The notes beneath the pieces were generated by a model. That model was not told where the DNA came from, made no database searches, and saw only the letters and a program-made list of their open reading frames with translations. This document shows, piece after piece, positions 8,067-17,181 of a stretch of 56,270 nucleotides of DNA. The DNA is from Muribaculaceae bacterium (GTDB taxonomy: Bacteria > Bacteroidota > Bacteroidia > Bacteroidales > Muribaculaceae). Each line of letters opens with the position of its first letter. Position 1 is the first letter of the stretch. Location of the stretch: the NCBI GenBank assembly GCA_022509145.1, contig JAFLTX010000004.1:1-56270 (forward strand). Reading direction: 5' to 3'. The translations under genes were made by a program, and so were the position numbers.

Positions 8067-9175
8067 AACCACAACCAACATCAACCAATACCGGAGGAGC
8101 CGCTCCCGACAAGCGGCACAAGATATTGCATATCATAGGGCAGGTCTGCAAGATAGTCCTTCCTATGGGAATAAGCGTGCTGATGCTGCTATGGCTGTTC
8201 CATAAAGTGGACCCCGATAAAATCAAGGCTGTGATCTACGACGGCGTCCGGTTTGAGTATCTGGCAGCGATGATGTTTCTGACGATGCTTTCGTTTATCA
8301 TCCGAGGGATCCGTTGGGGAATCCAGCTGCGGGCAGCCGGCGTGCCGCGGATGACCCCCGTGGCTGAGTGTGTGCCTATCTTCAGCGCCTACGCCATCAA
8401 CCTTATAGTGCAGTTTTTAGGGGAAGCGTGGCGGTGCATCTACGTGGCCCGCAGGGAGAAGGTGAAACTGGCGACGATAGTCGGCACCGACATCGGAGAC
8501 CGGGGCTCGGACTTTGTGATGATACTTTCGATAATTGCGCTTACCCTTGGAGTGGCGTCGCACCAGATTCATCAATTCTTTCAGGAGTATCCGCTGGGGC
8601 GAGTTATCGAACACCTCTTTGAGAAATGGTGGCTCTACACCGCCATCGTTCTCTTCATCGCGATCTTCGTGATTGCAGACCGGAAGTGGAAGAACACGAA
8701 ATTCTTCTCGGGAGTGAATCTGAGCGTGAGGCGGATGTGGGACGGGTTCAGAGTACTGTTCTATATGAAAGGCCGCTGGGCCTACCTCTGGTTCACCTTC
8801 GGAATCTGGATCTGCTACTTCCTGGAGACCTATCTTTGCTTCTACGCCTTCCCGTTTACCCGGGAGCTGGTAGAGATGCACGGAAGCGCCTACGGCCTGA
8901 TACCCGGGCTGGTAGTCTTCGTTTTCGGCGCAATGAGTATGATAGTGCCGAGCAACGGCGGCCTCGGACCGTGGAACATCGCGGTGATGTATGCCCTGAT
9001 GCTTTATGGTGTGAGCCGGTCGGATGCGGCGGCTTATTCACTGGTGGTATGGGGGTGTCAGGCGGCGATGATCGTGGCATTGGGTATCTTCAGCGCCATA
9101 TACGTGATGACAACCCGGAAACGCGAGGATGCGACACCTGGCGCTACCGCTGCAGAACAGAAACAGGGAGAATAA
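8054..9175 (+). CDS. Flippase-like polytopic membrane protein (LPG-synthase TM-region / UPF0104 family)
   Basis: A 373-aa inner membrane protein with about eight transmembrane segments. A short polar N terminus (residues 1-30) is followed by IVLPMGISVLMLLWLFHKVD. The family pattern FxxRGIRWGIQLRAAG appears near residue 80, and a late conserved segment, AMSMIVPSNGGLGPWNIAVMY, near residue 300 (quoted as PSNGGLGPWN). This family (PF03706) corresponds to the membrane half of lysyl-phosphatidylglycerol synthases, without the aminoacyl-transfer domain, and is thought to flip or modify lipids or glycolipids. The exact substrate is unknown. The 69-bp spacer to uvrA is purine-rich with no terminator, so cotranscription with uvrA is possible. 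Confidence 0.85.
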   Translation: MQTSQPQPTSTNTGGAAPDKRHKILHIIGQVCKIVLPMGISVLMLLWLFHKVDPDKIKAVIYDGVRFEYLAAMMFLTMLSFIIRGIRWGIQLRAAGVPRMTPVAECVPIFSAYAINLIVQFLGEAWRCIYVARREKVKLATIVGTDIGDRGSDFVMILSIIALTLGVASHQIHQFFQEYPLGRVIEHLFEKWWLYTAIVLFIAIFVIADRKWKNTKFFSGVNLSVRRMWDGFRVLFYMKGRWAYLWFTFGIWICYFLETYLCFYAFPFTRELVEMHGSAYGLIPGLVVFVFGAMSMIVPSNGGLGPWNIAVMYALMLYGVSRSDAAAYSLVVWGCQAAMIVALGIFSAIYVMTTRKREDATPGATAAEQKQGE

Positions 9176-9244
9176 CCCGAAGAAAGGAAGAAGAAGCGAG
9201 GAAGCAAGAAACAAACGGGCACAAGAATTGCAGAATGCATCCGT

Positions 9245-12076
9245 ATGAACAAGAAGAGAAGCGGAATAGAAGTATACGGCGCACGGACTAACAATCTGAA
9301 AAACATAGATGTAAAATTTCCCCACAACAGCCTCTCGGTGATCACCGGGTTGAGCGGTTGCGGGAAATCGTCGCTTGCCTTCGACACCATCTTTGCCGAG
9401 GGCCAGCGCAGGTATATCGAGACATTTTCAGCCTACGCCCGGAATATGCTCGGCACATTGGAGCGCCCGGATGTGGATAAAATCACGGGGTTGAGCCCTG
9501 TGATCAGCATAGAACAGAAGACAGTAAACAAGAATCCCCGCAGCACCGTGGGGACCACGACAGAGATATACGACTTCCTACGTCTGCTCTTCGCAAGAGT
9601 GGGCGTGCCATACAGCTACATCTCCGGGAAGCCGATGATCAAATACACGCAGCAAGAGATCATCGACCTCATAACCGAAGAGTACAGCGGGAAGAAAATC
9701 TATATCCTTGCACCTTTGGTAAAGAACAGGAAGGGGCATTATAAGGAATTGTTTGAGAGCCTTCGGAAGAAGGGGTATCTTCGCGTATACGTAGACGACG
9801 AATTGCGCGAGCTCACTTACGGGATGAAGCTTGACCGGTATAAGAACCACTCCATCGACCTGGTGGTGGACAGGCTGAGAGCATCCGACGAAGACCTTCC
9901 CAGACTCCGCAACACCATAGAAGAGGCGTTGCGTCAAGGAGGGAAACAGCTTAAGATAATGGATGCCGACAGCGGTGAAGTGCGTCATTTCAGCCAGCTG
10001 ATGATGGACCCCGAGAACGGATTGTCGTATCCGGAGCCGGCACCGCATAATTTCTCCTTCAATTCTCCCCAGGGGGCCTGCCCGGTGTGCAAAGGACTGG
10101 GGACGGTGAATGCAGTAGACTTCGACAAAGTGATTCCCGACAGGAACAAGACAATTGCCGAAGGAGGTATAGCGCCACTCGGGAAATATAAAAATTCACT
10201 GATATTCTGGCAGATAGAAGCCATCTGCCGTCTCCACGACACAGATATCCACACTCCGCTCAAAGATTTTCCTGCCGAAGCTCTCGACGATATTCTGAAC
10301 GGAACAAACGAACGCCTTCACCTCCACACCGACGCCGGAATCGTAAACCATCTGAATATGGAATACAACGGCCTGGTCAAATATATCGAAATGCAGGCAC
10401 AGGAAGACGCCGGGTATGACGCCAACAAGTGGAGCAACCAATTTTACACAAAGCAGACGTGTCCGGAATGCGAGGGAAGAAGACTCAACAAAGTGGCGTT
10501 GCACCATTACATAGAAGGTCGCAACATATCCGAACTCTCGGAGATGGAGATCTCGGACCTTTATGCCTGGACCAAGGCACTCCCGGAGAAGCTGAAAGGG
10601 AAAGATAAGAAAGTTGCATCGGAGATATTGAAAGAGATCAACAGCCGACTTAAATTCCTGATAGATGTAGGCCTTGACTACATCACCCTCAACCGGACGA
10701 GCGGCACACTGAGCGGGGGCGAGAGCCAGCGCATACGCCTTGCCACCCAGATGGGGAGCCAGCTCGTAAACGTGCTTTATATCCTTGACGAACCATCCAT
10801 AGGGCTGCATCAGAAAGACAACAAGAAGCTGATATCGAGCCTCAAGACCTTGCGCGACGCGGGGAACTCCGTGATAGTAGTGGAGCACGATAAAGATATA
10901 ATGGAAGAGGCCGACTATATCGTAGACATCGGACCCGGGGCAGGGAGCCACGGAGGGGAAGTGGTGTTCCAAGGGACTCCCAAGATGATGAAGAAAGGGA
11001 GGAGCCTCACTGCGAGCTACCTGAACGGGAAGAGAAACACCGGTATGCCCGATAACCGACGGGAGGGAAGCGGTAAATATCTGACCATAAAGGGGGCTAC
11101 CGGGCACAACCTGAAAGACGTAACCTTGAGGTTGCCGTTAGGGAAGTTTGTGTGCATCACAGGCGTCAGCGGCTCGGGGAAATCGTCGCTCATCAACGGC
11201 ACCCTTCAGCCCATCTTGAGCAAAAAATTCTATAATTCGTTGCAACAGCCACTCCCATACGCGGAGTACGAGGGGATTGAGAACGTAGATAAGGTGGTTA
11301 CCGTAGACCAATCGCCTCTGGGACATTCCCCAAGGTCAAATCCGGCGACATACACCGGCCTCTTTGCCGATATCAGGAAACTCTTTGTAGAGCTGCCGGA
11401 ATCTAAAATCAGAGGCTACAAACCGGGAAGATTCTCGTTCAACGTGGCAGGCGGCCGATGCGAAGTGTGCAAAGGCAACGGCTACCGCACCATCGAGATG
11501 AACTTCCTGCCCAACGTGCTCGTGCCTTGCGAGCATTGCCACGGAAAGCGCTACAACAGAGAAACGCTCGAAGTGAGATACAAAGGTAAGTCGATATCCG
11601 ACGTACTTGATATGACCGTAGACGAAGCCGTGACCTTTTTTGAAAACATTCCGGCTATCTACCGAAAAGTTAAAGTGCTACAGGAGATCGGTCTTGGATA
11701 CATCAAGCTGGGACAGCCGTCGAGCACACTGAGCGGCGGCGAGAACCAACGCGTGAAGTTGGCCACCGAGCTTGCAAAGAAAGACACGGGGAAAACCGTC
11801 TTTCTCCTCGACGAGCCCACCACCGGTCTGCACTTCGAGGATATCAGGATATTGCTCAAAGTGATCAACAGGCTTGTGGAGAAAGGGAACACCGTAGTGG
11901 TGATCGAGCATAACCTCGACATAATCAAGAATTCGGACTACATCATCGATATGGGTCCGGAGGGAGGTAAAGGCGGCGGCAGCATCGTGGCCGAAGGTAC
12001 GCCCGAAGAGATAGCGCTCCTGGAGTCGCCCACCGCGGAGTTCCTGCGGAAAGAGTTGGAAGAAAGCAAAAAGTAA
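9245..12076 (+). CDS. uvrA: Excinuclease ABC subunit A
   Basis: A 943-aa DNA damage-recognition ATPase of nucleotide excision repair, acting as a dimer that loads UvrB. It contains two ABC modules. The first has Walker A GLSGCGKSS near residue 35, signature LSGGESQRIRLA and Walker B LYILDEPSIGLH. The second has Walker A GVSGSGKSS near residue 640, signature LSGGENQRVKLA and Walker B FLLDEPTTGLH. Zinc cysteines are intact in CPVCKGLG, CPECEGRR, CEVCKGNG and CEHCHGKR. Length and order match the standard UvrA. It ends 9 bases before the CYTH gene. No SOS-type operator is evident. Confidence 0.98.
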   Translation: MNKKRSGIEVYGARTNNLKNIDVKFPHNSLSVITGLSGCGKSSLAFDTIFAEGQRRYIETFSAYARNMLGTLERPDVDKITGLSPVISIEQKTVNKNPRSTVGTTTEIYDFLRLLFARVGVPYSYISGKPMIKYTQQEIIDLITEEYSGKKIYILAPLVKNRKGHYKELFESLRKKGYLRVYVDDELRELTYGMKLDRYKNHSIDLVVDRLRASDEDLPRLRNTIEEALRQGGKQLKIMDADSGEVRHFSQLMMDPENGLSYPEPAPHNFSFNSPQGACPVCKGLGTVNAVDFDKVIPDRNKTIAEGGIAPLGKYKNSLIFWQIEAICRLHDTDIHTPLKDFPAEALDDILNGTNERLHLHTDAGIVNHLNMEYNGLVKYIEMQAQEDAGYDANKWSNQFYTKQTCPECEGRRLNKVALHHYIEGRNISELSEMEISDLYAWTKALPEKLKGKDKKVASEILKEINSRLKFLIDVGLDYITLNRTSGTLSGGESQRIRLATQMGSQLVNVLYILDEPSIGLHQKDNKKLISSLKTLRDAGNSVIVVEHDKDIMEEADYIVDIGPGAGSHGGEVVFQGTPKMMKKGRSLTASYLNGKRNTGMPDNRREGSGKYLTIKGATGHNLKDVTLRLPLGKFVCITGVSGSGKSSLINGTLQPILSKKFYNSLQQPLPYAEYEGIENVDKVVTVDQSPLGHSPRSNPATYTGLFADIRKLFVELPESKIRGYKPGRFSFNVAGGRCEVCKGNGYRTIEMNFLPNVLVPCEHCHGKRYNRETLEVRYKGKSISDVLDMTVDEAVTFFENIPAIYRKVKVLQEIGLGYIKLGQPSSTLSGGENQRVKLATELAKKDTGKTVFLLDEPTTGLHFEDIRILLKVINRLVEKGNTVVVIEHNLDIIKNSDYIIDMGPEGGKGGGSIVAEGTPEEIALLESPTAEFLRKELEESKK

Positions 12077-12085
12077 AGAAGAGAT

Positions 12086-12526
12086 ATGGCAAAAGAGATC
12101 GAACGGACCTTCCTGGTCAAAAACGAAGATTATAAGGATATGTGCATAAACAAGATACACATCATCCAGGGGTATCTCAACAGGGATCCGCACCGCACCG
12201 TGAGAGTGCGTATTACCGACGACGATGCGTTTTTGACCATCAAAGGGAAGACCGTGGGGTTTGAGCGGGAAGAGTTTGAGTATAAGATACCCAAGCGCGA
12301 GGGGGAGGCTCTGATGAAGCTGTGCGACGGGCGCATACTCGACAAGACCCGCTATCTTGTGCCATACGAGAACCACATCTGGGAGATAGACGAATATCAC
12401 GGCGATCTGGAGGGGCTTGTGGTGACAGAAGTGGAGCTCGAGCGGTGTGACGAACCGGTGAAGCTCGCGCCGTTTGCCGGCGAAGAAGTGTCGGGCGACC
12501 CGAAGTATTTCAATTCCAATCTATGA
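12086..12526 (+). CDS. CYTH-domain triphosphate tunnel metalloenzyme
   Basis: A 146-aa cytosolic protein with the CYTH hallmark ExExK at its N terminus (EIERTFLVK, residues 4-12), followed by alternating charged strands that line the tunnel: RTVRVRI, LTIKGK, EFEYKIP, KTRYLVP, and the acidic WEIDEYHGDLEGL...TEVEL. Family members hydrolyse inorganic triphosphate, thiamine triphosphate or similar substrates with a divalent metal. This short stand-alone bacterial form is most often a tripolyphosphatase, but the substrate is not proven here. It is coupled to the DUF5686 gene by a 4-base ATGA overlap and follows uvrA by 9 bases. Confidence 0.92.
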   Translation: MAKEIERTFLVKNEDYKDMCINKIHIIQGYLNRDPHRTVRVRITDDDAFLTIKGKTVGFEREEFEYKIPKREGEALMKLCDGRILDKTRYLVPYENHIWEIDEYHGDLEGLVVTEVELERCDEPVKLAPFAGEEVSGDPKYFNSNL

Positions 12527-14868
12527 CCTTGACCGCAGGTAGGGGATGGCGACTCTTTGTCATCCTTTCTTTTATATTGGCAGTCGCCTTCACGAGCGAA
12601 GGGAGTCAGGTTCCGAAAGAGAAAGTGACGGAGCTTGAGGAGGTGATTGTGCGCCCCAAGCGGCAGAAATATAAGAAGAAAGGGAACCCTGCCTACGAAC
12701 TGATGCAAGAAGTGCGCGCGAAAGCTCCGCTCTACGACCCGTCGGCGGACAGCGCCTACAGCTATGACTATTACGAGAAAATCGTACTGGGGATGAACGA
12801 TATGGCCGTAGACAGCACCTCGCGACGCCTCGGATTTCTGACAGCATACGCCGACACGGCGGTCAACACGGGGAAACCGGTGGTGCTTCTCTCAATAAAA
12901 GAGAGGATAGGCTCGCATCTGGAAACCAACGACCCCAGGAGGGAGAAAGACGTGATCTACAGCAAGAAGAGCGAAGGGATCGACAAGGGGTTGAATCAAG
13001 ACAACGTAAACAAGATGCTGGAGGATATCCTGCGCAACATCGACATCTACGGCAACGACATCACCCTGATGCAGCAGCGGTTTGTCTCTCCCCTCGGAAG
13101 GCTGGCCGGCGACTATTATCATTACTCCATCACCGACACCGTAACCTTTCCGGAAGATGCGAGAAAATACGTAGAGCTGTCGTTCGCGCCGGTTAATCCC
13201 GAGTCGTTCAGTTTCAACGGGAAACTGTATGTGGCCGACGACAGCACTCGCTTCATCAAGAAAGTGACCATGCGTGTTCCACAGGCTATCAATCTCAATT
13301 ATATCGACAACATCTTCATAAATCAGGAATTCAAGCAAGACGCCTTGGGGAAAAGACACAAGGCGACCGACGACTTGGCTCTGGAAGTGCGGATAATCCC
13401 CGGCACTCCATCTTTCTATGCCCGAAAAGAGACGCATGCCTATAACTTCGACTCCGAGATAAGAGACGAGCTGAAGTTTGCCCTCCACGACCTCGGCAAC
13501 GAGATAGAGATAAATGAGTATCAAGGTCCTACCATGGACCAGCTGTGGAATCAGATGCGGATAGTGCCACTGAAGGAGGCCGAGCTCAACCTGACGGGGC
13601 TCCATGCCGAGATGAAGAAGAAAAGCCCTTTGTTTTATTGGGGCGAGAAAATCGTGGTGATACTGGCAAAAGGATATGTGGGCACAAGCGTGAAAGGAGC
13701 GCCGAGCAAGTTTGACTTCGGCCCGGTAAACACGCTGATATCCTATAATACTTTGGAGGGAGTGAGGCTCAGAGTAGGGGGTATGACCACGGGCTCTCTT
13801 TCGCCTCATCTTTTCGGGAGAGGGTATGTGGCCTACGGATTTCGCGACCATAAATGGAAATATCTCGCTGAAGCAGAGTATTCCTTCAGGCCCAAGAAGC
13901 TGCACGCCAGAGAGTTTCCGATACATTCGCTCCGCGCCACCCACAGCTACGACGTGGACATGCTCGGGCAACATTATCTCTTTACCAATCCCGACAACAT
14001 CTTTCTCTCTCTTAAGCGCTCCGGGAGCGACCTGGCTACCTACCGAAGGCTGAGCATGCTTGAATATACATTGGAGTTGAAAAACAACTTCTCGCTGGTA
14101 GCGGGGTTCAAGCATCAGATACAGTTTGCAACGAGGTTTGTGCCGTTTATAAACGGTAACGGGAGATCTTTCGGCAACTTCACGCAGTCGTCTTTTTTCA
14201 TTCGGCTGCGTTATGCCCCCGGCGAAGTGTTCCACCAGGGGAGGACAATGCGAATGCCTATCAATATGGACGCACCGGTGATACAGCTGACCCACGAATA
14301 CGGGCCCAAGGGATTTCTGGGAAGCGCTTTTACGCTGAATGTGACGGAATTGTCGTTTCAGAAGCGGTTTTGGTTCTCCTCGTTCGGTTTTGCCGACGTG
14401 ATATTGAAAGGAGGGAAAGTGTGGAGCAAAGTGCAGTATCCGGCGTTGCTTTGGCCAAACGCCAACCTCTCGTTCACCATTCAGCCGGAGAGTTACTCCC
14501 TGATGAATCCGATGGAGTTTGCGAACGACTGGTATGGAGCGCTTGATTTGACTTACTGGCTCAACGGATTGATATTCAACAGGATTCCTTACGTCAACAA
14601 AGCAAAACTCCGCGAAGTGGTAACCTTCAAGATGCTTATGGGAGGGCTGAGCAGAAAGAACAATCCGGAAAATGATCCTGAACTATATCGCTTTCCGAGC
14701 GACTCCGATACCCACATAATGGGACGCACGCCTTATATGGAGATAGGCGCGGGGATTGATAATATCCTGACAATCTTGCGAGTAGATTACGTATGGAGGC
14801 TCAGCTACCGGGATGTTCCGGGGATTGACAGGTCGGGCTTGAGGATATCGCTGCATTTCTCGTTTTAG
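12523..14868 (+). CDS. DUF5686-family outer-membrane protein
   Basis: A 781-aa protein with an N-terminal signal sequence (about residues 1-27), followed by TELEEVIVRPKRQKYKKKGN, which in this family precedes a helical/strand domain. From about residue 330 to the final LRISLHFSF it looks like a beta barrel. Many DUF5686 proteins begin with a carboxypeptidase-regulatory-like domain; here that domain is absent and the mature protein starts almost at the VRPKRQKY segment. The function is unknown, and the family is confined largely to Bacteroidota outer membranes. It is translationally coupled to the upstream CYTH gene. It is probably the last gene of the block, because a separate promoter follows for the ROK kinase. 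Confidence 0.85.
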   Translation: MTLTAGRGWRLFVILSFILAVAFTSEGSQVPKEKVTELEEVIVRPKRQKYKKKGNPAYELMQEVRAKAPLYDPSADSAYSYDYYEKIVLGMNDMAVDSTSRRLGFLTAYADTAVNTGKPVVLLSIKERIGSHLETNDPRREKDVIYSKKSEGIDKGLNQDNVNKMLEDILRNIDIYGNDITLMQQRFVSPLGRLAGDYYHYSITDTVTFPEDARKYVELSFAPVNPESFSFNGKLYVADDSTRFIKKVTMRVPQAINLNYIDNIFINQEFKQDALGKRHKATDDLALEVRIIPGTPSFYARKETHAYNFDSEIRDELKFALHDLGNEIEINEYQGPTMDQLWNQMRIVPLKEAELNLTGLHAEMKKKSPLFYWGEKIVVILAKGYVGTSVKGAPSKFDFGPVNTLISYNTLEGVRLRVGGMTTGSLSPHLFGRGYVAYGFRDHKWKYLAEAEYSFRPKKLHAREFPIHSLRATHSYDVDMLGQHYLFTNPDNIFLSLKRSGSDLATYRRLSMLEYTLELKNNFSLVAGFKHQIQFATRFVPFINGNGRSFGNFTQSSFFIRLRYAPGEVFHQGRTMRMPINMDAPVIQLTHEYGPKGFLGSAFTLNVTELSFQKRFWFSSFGFADVILKGGKVWSKVQYPALLWPNANLSFTIQPESYSLMNPMEFANDWYGALDLTYWLNGLIFNRIPYVNKAKLREVVTFKMLMGGLSRKNNPENDPELYRFPSDSDTHIMGRTPYMEIGAGIDNILTILRVDYVWRLSYRDVPGIDRSGLRISLHFSF

Positions 14869-14895
14869 CGAAGACAGATTAATTTTCGCCAAAAT

Positions 14896-14926
14896 TTTGT
14901 AGATTGGCAAAACGGGTTTATATTTG
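14896..14926 (+). promoter_or_regulatory. Bacteroidota-type promoter for the ROK kinase gene
   Basis: TTTG at 14896-14899, a 19-nt spacer and TATATTTG at 14919-14926 match the primary-sigma consensus. The leader to the ATG at 15013 is about 80 nt, purine-rich and A/T-rich just before the start. Confidence 0.82.
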
Positions 14927-15012
14927 CAGTTAGGATTGGGGGAAACATTTTTGAGGGGGAGAAGTTGGAAGCGACAGGAGATAAAAAATTTTAACTAATT
15001 GAAAATAAGGAT

Positions 15013-15990
15013 ATGAGCAAACCGTATGTAATGGGTGTCGACATAGGTGGCACCAACACAGTGTTCGGAATAGTTGATGCAAGAGGTCACGTTGTGGCCA
15101 GCGATTCAATTAAAACGTTGAAGCACACCGACTTTGATTCGTATATCGAAGAACTTCACGCAGAAATGGAACGCCTGATAAAGGCGAATGACGCCGAAGA
15201 CCAGATACAGGGCATCGGCATCGGCGCCCCGAATGCCAACTATTATACCGGTGAAATTCAGAACCCGCCGAACCTGCCGTGGGGCGACGTGATTCCTCTC
15301 GCCGAAAAGATGAGCAAAGCTTTCGGAGGTATTCCCGTGGCCATCACCAACGACGCCAACGCCGCCGCCCTCGGAGAGATGACATACGGAGCAGCCCGAG
15401 GACTCAGAGATTTCATTATGATTACGTTAGGCACCGGCGTAGGGTCCGGAATCGTAATCAACGGGCAGTTGGTTTACGGGCATGACGGATTTGCAGGCGA
15501 GCTGGGACACATCGTAGTGAAGAGGAACAACGGGCGCATGTGCGGATGCGGCAGAACCGGTTGCCTGGAGGCTTATTGCTCGGCAACGGGTGTGGCCCGC
15601 ACTGCACGCGAGTTTATCGAACTCCGCTCCGAACCTTCAAAACTGCGCGATATCCCCGTGGAAGAAATCACTTCGAAACACGTATATGACGCAGCTGTAG
15701 CGGGCGACAAGATGGCCAAGGAAATCTTCGAATACACCGCCAAAATTCTCGGCGATGCATTGGCCGACATGGTAGCATTCTCGAGCCCGCAGGCCATCAT
15801 CCTCTTCGGCGGCTTGGCCAAGAGCGGCGACCTTCTTCTCAAGCCTCTGCGCGAAGAATTTGAGAAGGCGCTCATGCCGATTTTCAAAGGGAAATGCAAA
15901 ATCCTTGTTTCCGAACTTAAGGAAGCTGACGCAGCCGTGCTCGGCGCTTCGGCTCTGGGCTGGGAGGCCAAGTATCGCTACGAAGGTTGA
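15013..15990 (+). CDS. ROK-family sugar kinase (probable glucokinase)
   Basis: A 325-aa cytosolic kinase that phosphorylates a hexose with ATP. Phosphate-binding loop DIGGTNT is at residues 10-16. The catalytic aspartate lies in NDANAAALGE (D114). The second phosphate loop is LGTGVGSG (139-146). The ROK substrate/zinc segment GELGH (162-166) is followed by CGCGRTGC (177-184), the cysteine-rich zinc site. Length and motif order fit the glucokinase branch, but N-acetylglucosamine or N-acetylmannosamine kinases look alike, so I leave the symbol blank. There is no N-terminal DNA-binding domain, so it is an enzyme and not a ROK repressor. It has its own promoter (14896-14926) and terminator (16015-16039). 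Confidence 0.92.
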   Translation: MSKPYVMGVDIGGTNTVFGIVDARGHVVASDSIKTLKHTDFDSYIEELHAEMERLIKANDAEDQIQGIGIGAPNANYYTGEIQNPPNLPWGDVIPLAEKMSKAFGGIPVAITNDANAAALGEMTYGAARGLRDFIMITLGTGVGSGIVINGQLVYGHDGFAGELGHIVVKRNNGRMCGCGRTGCLEAYCSATGVARTAREFIELRSEPSKLRDIPVEEITSKHVYDAAVAGDKMAKEIFEYTAKILGDALADMVAFSSPQAIILFGGLAKSGDLLLKPLREEFEKALMPIFKGKCKILVSELKEADAAVLGASALGWEAKYRYEG

Positions 15991-16014
15991 AACTTTCGAT
16001 ACGAAAATTAACAA

Positions 16015-16039
16015 GGGAGCCTGAATGGCTCCCTTTTTT
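16015..16039 (+). terminator. Rho-independent terminator after the ROK kinase gene
   Basis: A 7-bp stem GGGAGCC / GGCTCCC with a 5-nt loop is followed by six T residues, 24 bases after the kinase stop. The T run touches the end of the convergent maf gene. Confidence 0.92.
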
Positions 16040-16611
16040 CATTCCTGGGTGGATGAGAAGGATTTGAGATGGTGGTAGAGCTGATGGACGGGGAGACCCA
16101 TGACATTGTAGAAAGAGCCGCGCACACCCTCTACTCCAACGGCACCGATCCACTCCTGGATGCCATAGGCTCCGGCCTTATCCAGAGGTTTGTACGTGTC
16201 GACATAAAAGTCGATGTCGGCGGGGGTAAGGGGAGCGAAAAACACTTCGGTAACTACTGAGAAAGTCTCGGATTTACGGGCCGAGGTAAGCGAGACACCG
16301 GTTATAACCCGATGTGTGCGCCCCGAGAGCCGATGAAGCATTCTTTTCGCGTCATCAAGGGAGGCGGGCTTGCCGATGATCTCGTTGTCGAGCACCACCA
16401 CGGTGTCTGCGGTAACAAGAATATCATCGCCGGCGAGCGTGGGTCGGAAGGCTTCAGCCTTTAAAGATGAAAGGAAGGCGGGAACCTCTTCCACGGGCAA
16501 ATCAGCCGGGTAGACCTCCTCTACCTCCGGACCTTCCACTATGCGGAAATCAACATTCAAAAGTTTTAGCAACTCTCTTCTGCGGGGTGATTTACTTGCA
16601 AGCAACAACAT
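16039..16611 (-). CDS. maf: Maf-family nucleotide pyrophosphatase
   Basis: A 190-aa house-cleaning enzyme that hydrolyses non-canonical or excess nucleoside triphosphates (dTTP/UTP type) to monophosphates. The N-terminal signature LLLASKSPRRRELL is followed by the phosphate/metal-binding VTADTVVVLDNEIIGKP near residue 70. The C-terminal DKAGAYGIQEW and VRGSFYNVMGLP are hallmark segments. I chose the ATG at 16611; an in-frame TTG at 16620 adds only three residues. It belongs to a minus-strand group with kdsC and the DUF2520 gene, an arrangement I recall as common in Bacteroidales. Transcription converges with the ROK kinase gene. Confidence 0.93.
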   Translation of the reverse strand: MLLLASKSPRRRELLKLLNVDFRIVEGPEVEEVYPADLPVEEVPAFLSSLKAEAFRPTLAGDDILVTADTVVVLDNEIIGKPASLDDAKRMLHRLSGRTHRVITGVSLTSARKSETFSVVTEVFFAPLTPADIDFYVDTYKPLDKAGAYGIQEWIGAVGVEGVRGSFYNVMGLPVHQLYHHLKSFSSTQE

Positions 16612-16653
16612 AATACTCAAATATTTAGTTACCGGTGGAATACTATATAGACA

Positions 16654-17181
16654 TTACCATTTATAAGCTTTCTCTTCGTTGGCAGACCATAGGCCGCGAG
16701 CTTTCATCACCTGCTCGATCAAGTCTCTGGCAGCGCCGTAGCCTCCGCTGAATTTCGAGATATAAAGGGATTCGGACTTAACCTCCCAAGCGGCGTCGTA
16801 AGGGGCGGTGGGGAGTCCCACATACCGGAGGCAGCGGAGGTCGGGGATGTCGTCTCCCATATATGCCACCTCCTCGGGGAGCAAAGATTCCCGCTCCATC
16901 CATGATTTGAGCACGGGGAGCTTGTCTGCCACGTTTTCGTAGTAGGCATCAATCCCCAGGAGTTTCATCCGGGCGGCAACGGGAGCGGAGAAACCGCCGG
17001 TGATCACAGCCAGTTTGAGTCCGGATTTGACGGCGAGCTGCATAGCATAGCCGTCTTTGACGTTACCCATTCGTCGGGGGTGCCCGTCGTCGTCGAGCGG
17101 GAGGGTGGAGGGGGAGAGTACCCCGTCGACATCAAAAACAATACCTTTTATCTTGGTGAGGTCGTAGTCAATTTTGCTCAT
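16654..17181 (-). CDS. kdsC: KdsC-type HAD phosphatase (3-deoxy-D-manno-octulosonate-8-phosphate phosphatase)
   Basis: A 175-aa HAD-superfamily enzyme that would remove phosphate from KDO-8-P in lipopolysaccharide core synthesis. Motif I, FDVDGVLSPS, provides nucleophile and acid/base aspartates (D17, D19). Motif II is LAVITGG. The lysine region is followed by motif III, GDDIPDLRCL. The short cap-less fold, the length and the FxGGYGAARD-like C terminus match the KdsC tetramer family. It overlaps the DUF2520 gene by 14 bases and lies 42 bases upstream of maf, so it is cotranscribed. Confidence 0.92.
   Translation of the reverse strand: MSKIDYDLTKIKGIVFDVDGVLSPSTLPLDDDGHPRRMGNVKDGYAMQLAVKSGLKLAVITGGFSAPVAARMKLLGIDAYYENVADKLPVLKSWMERESLLPEEVAYMGDDIPDLRCLRYVGLPTAPYDAAWEVKSESLYISKFSGGYGAARDLIEQVMKARGLWSANEEKAYKW

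Noticed and set aside
12892-14295. Long open frame (467 codons) on the minus strand opposite the DUF5686 gene
   Set aside because: It is a codon-bias shadow: no recognisable motifs or signal peptide, and it is fully antisense to a gene with strong family features.
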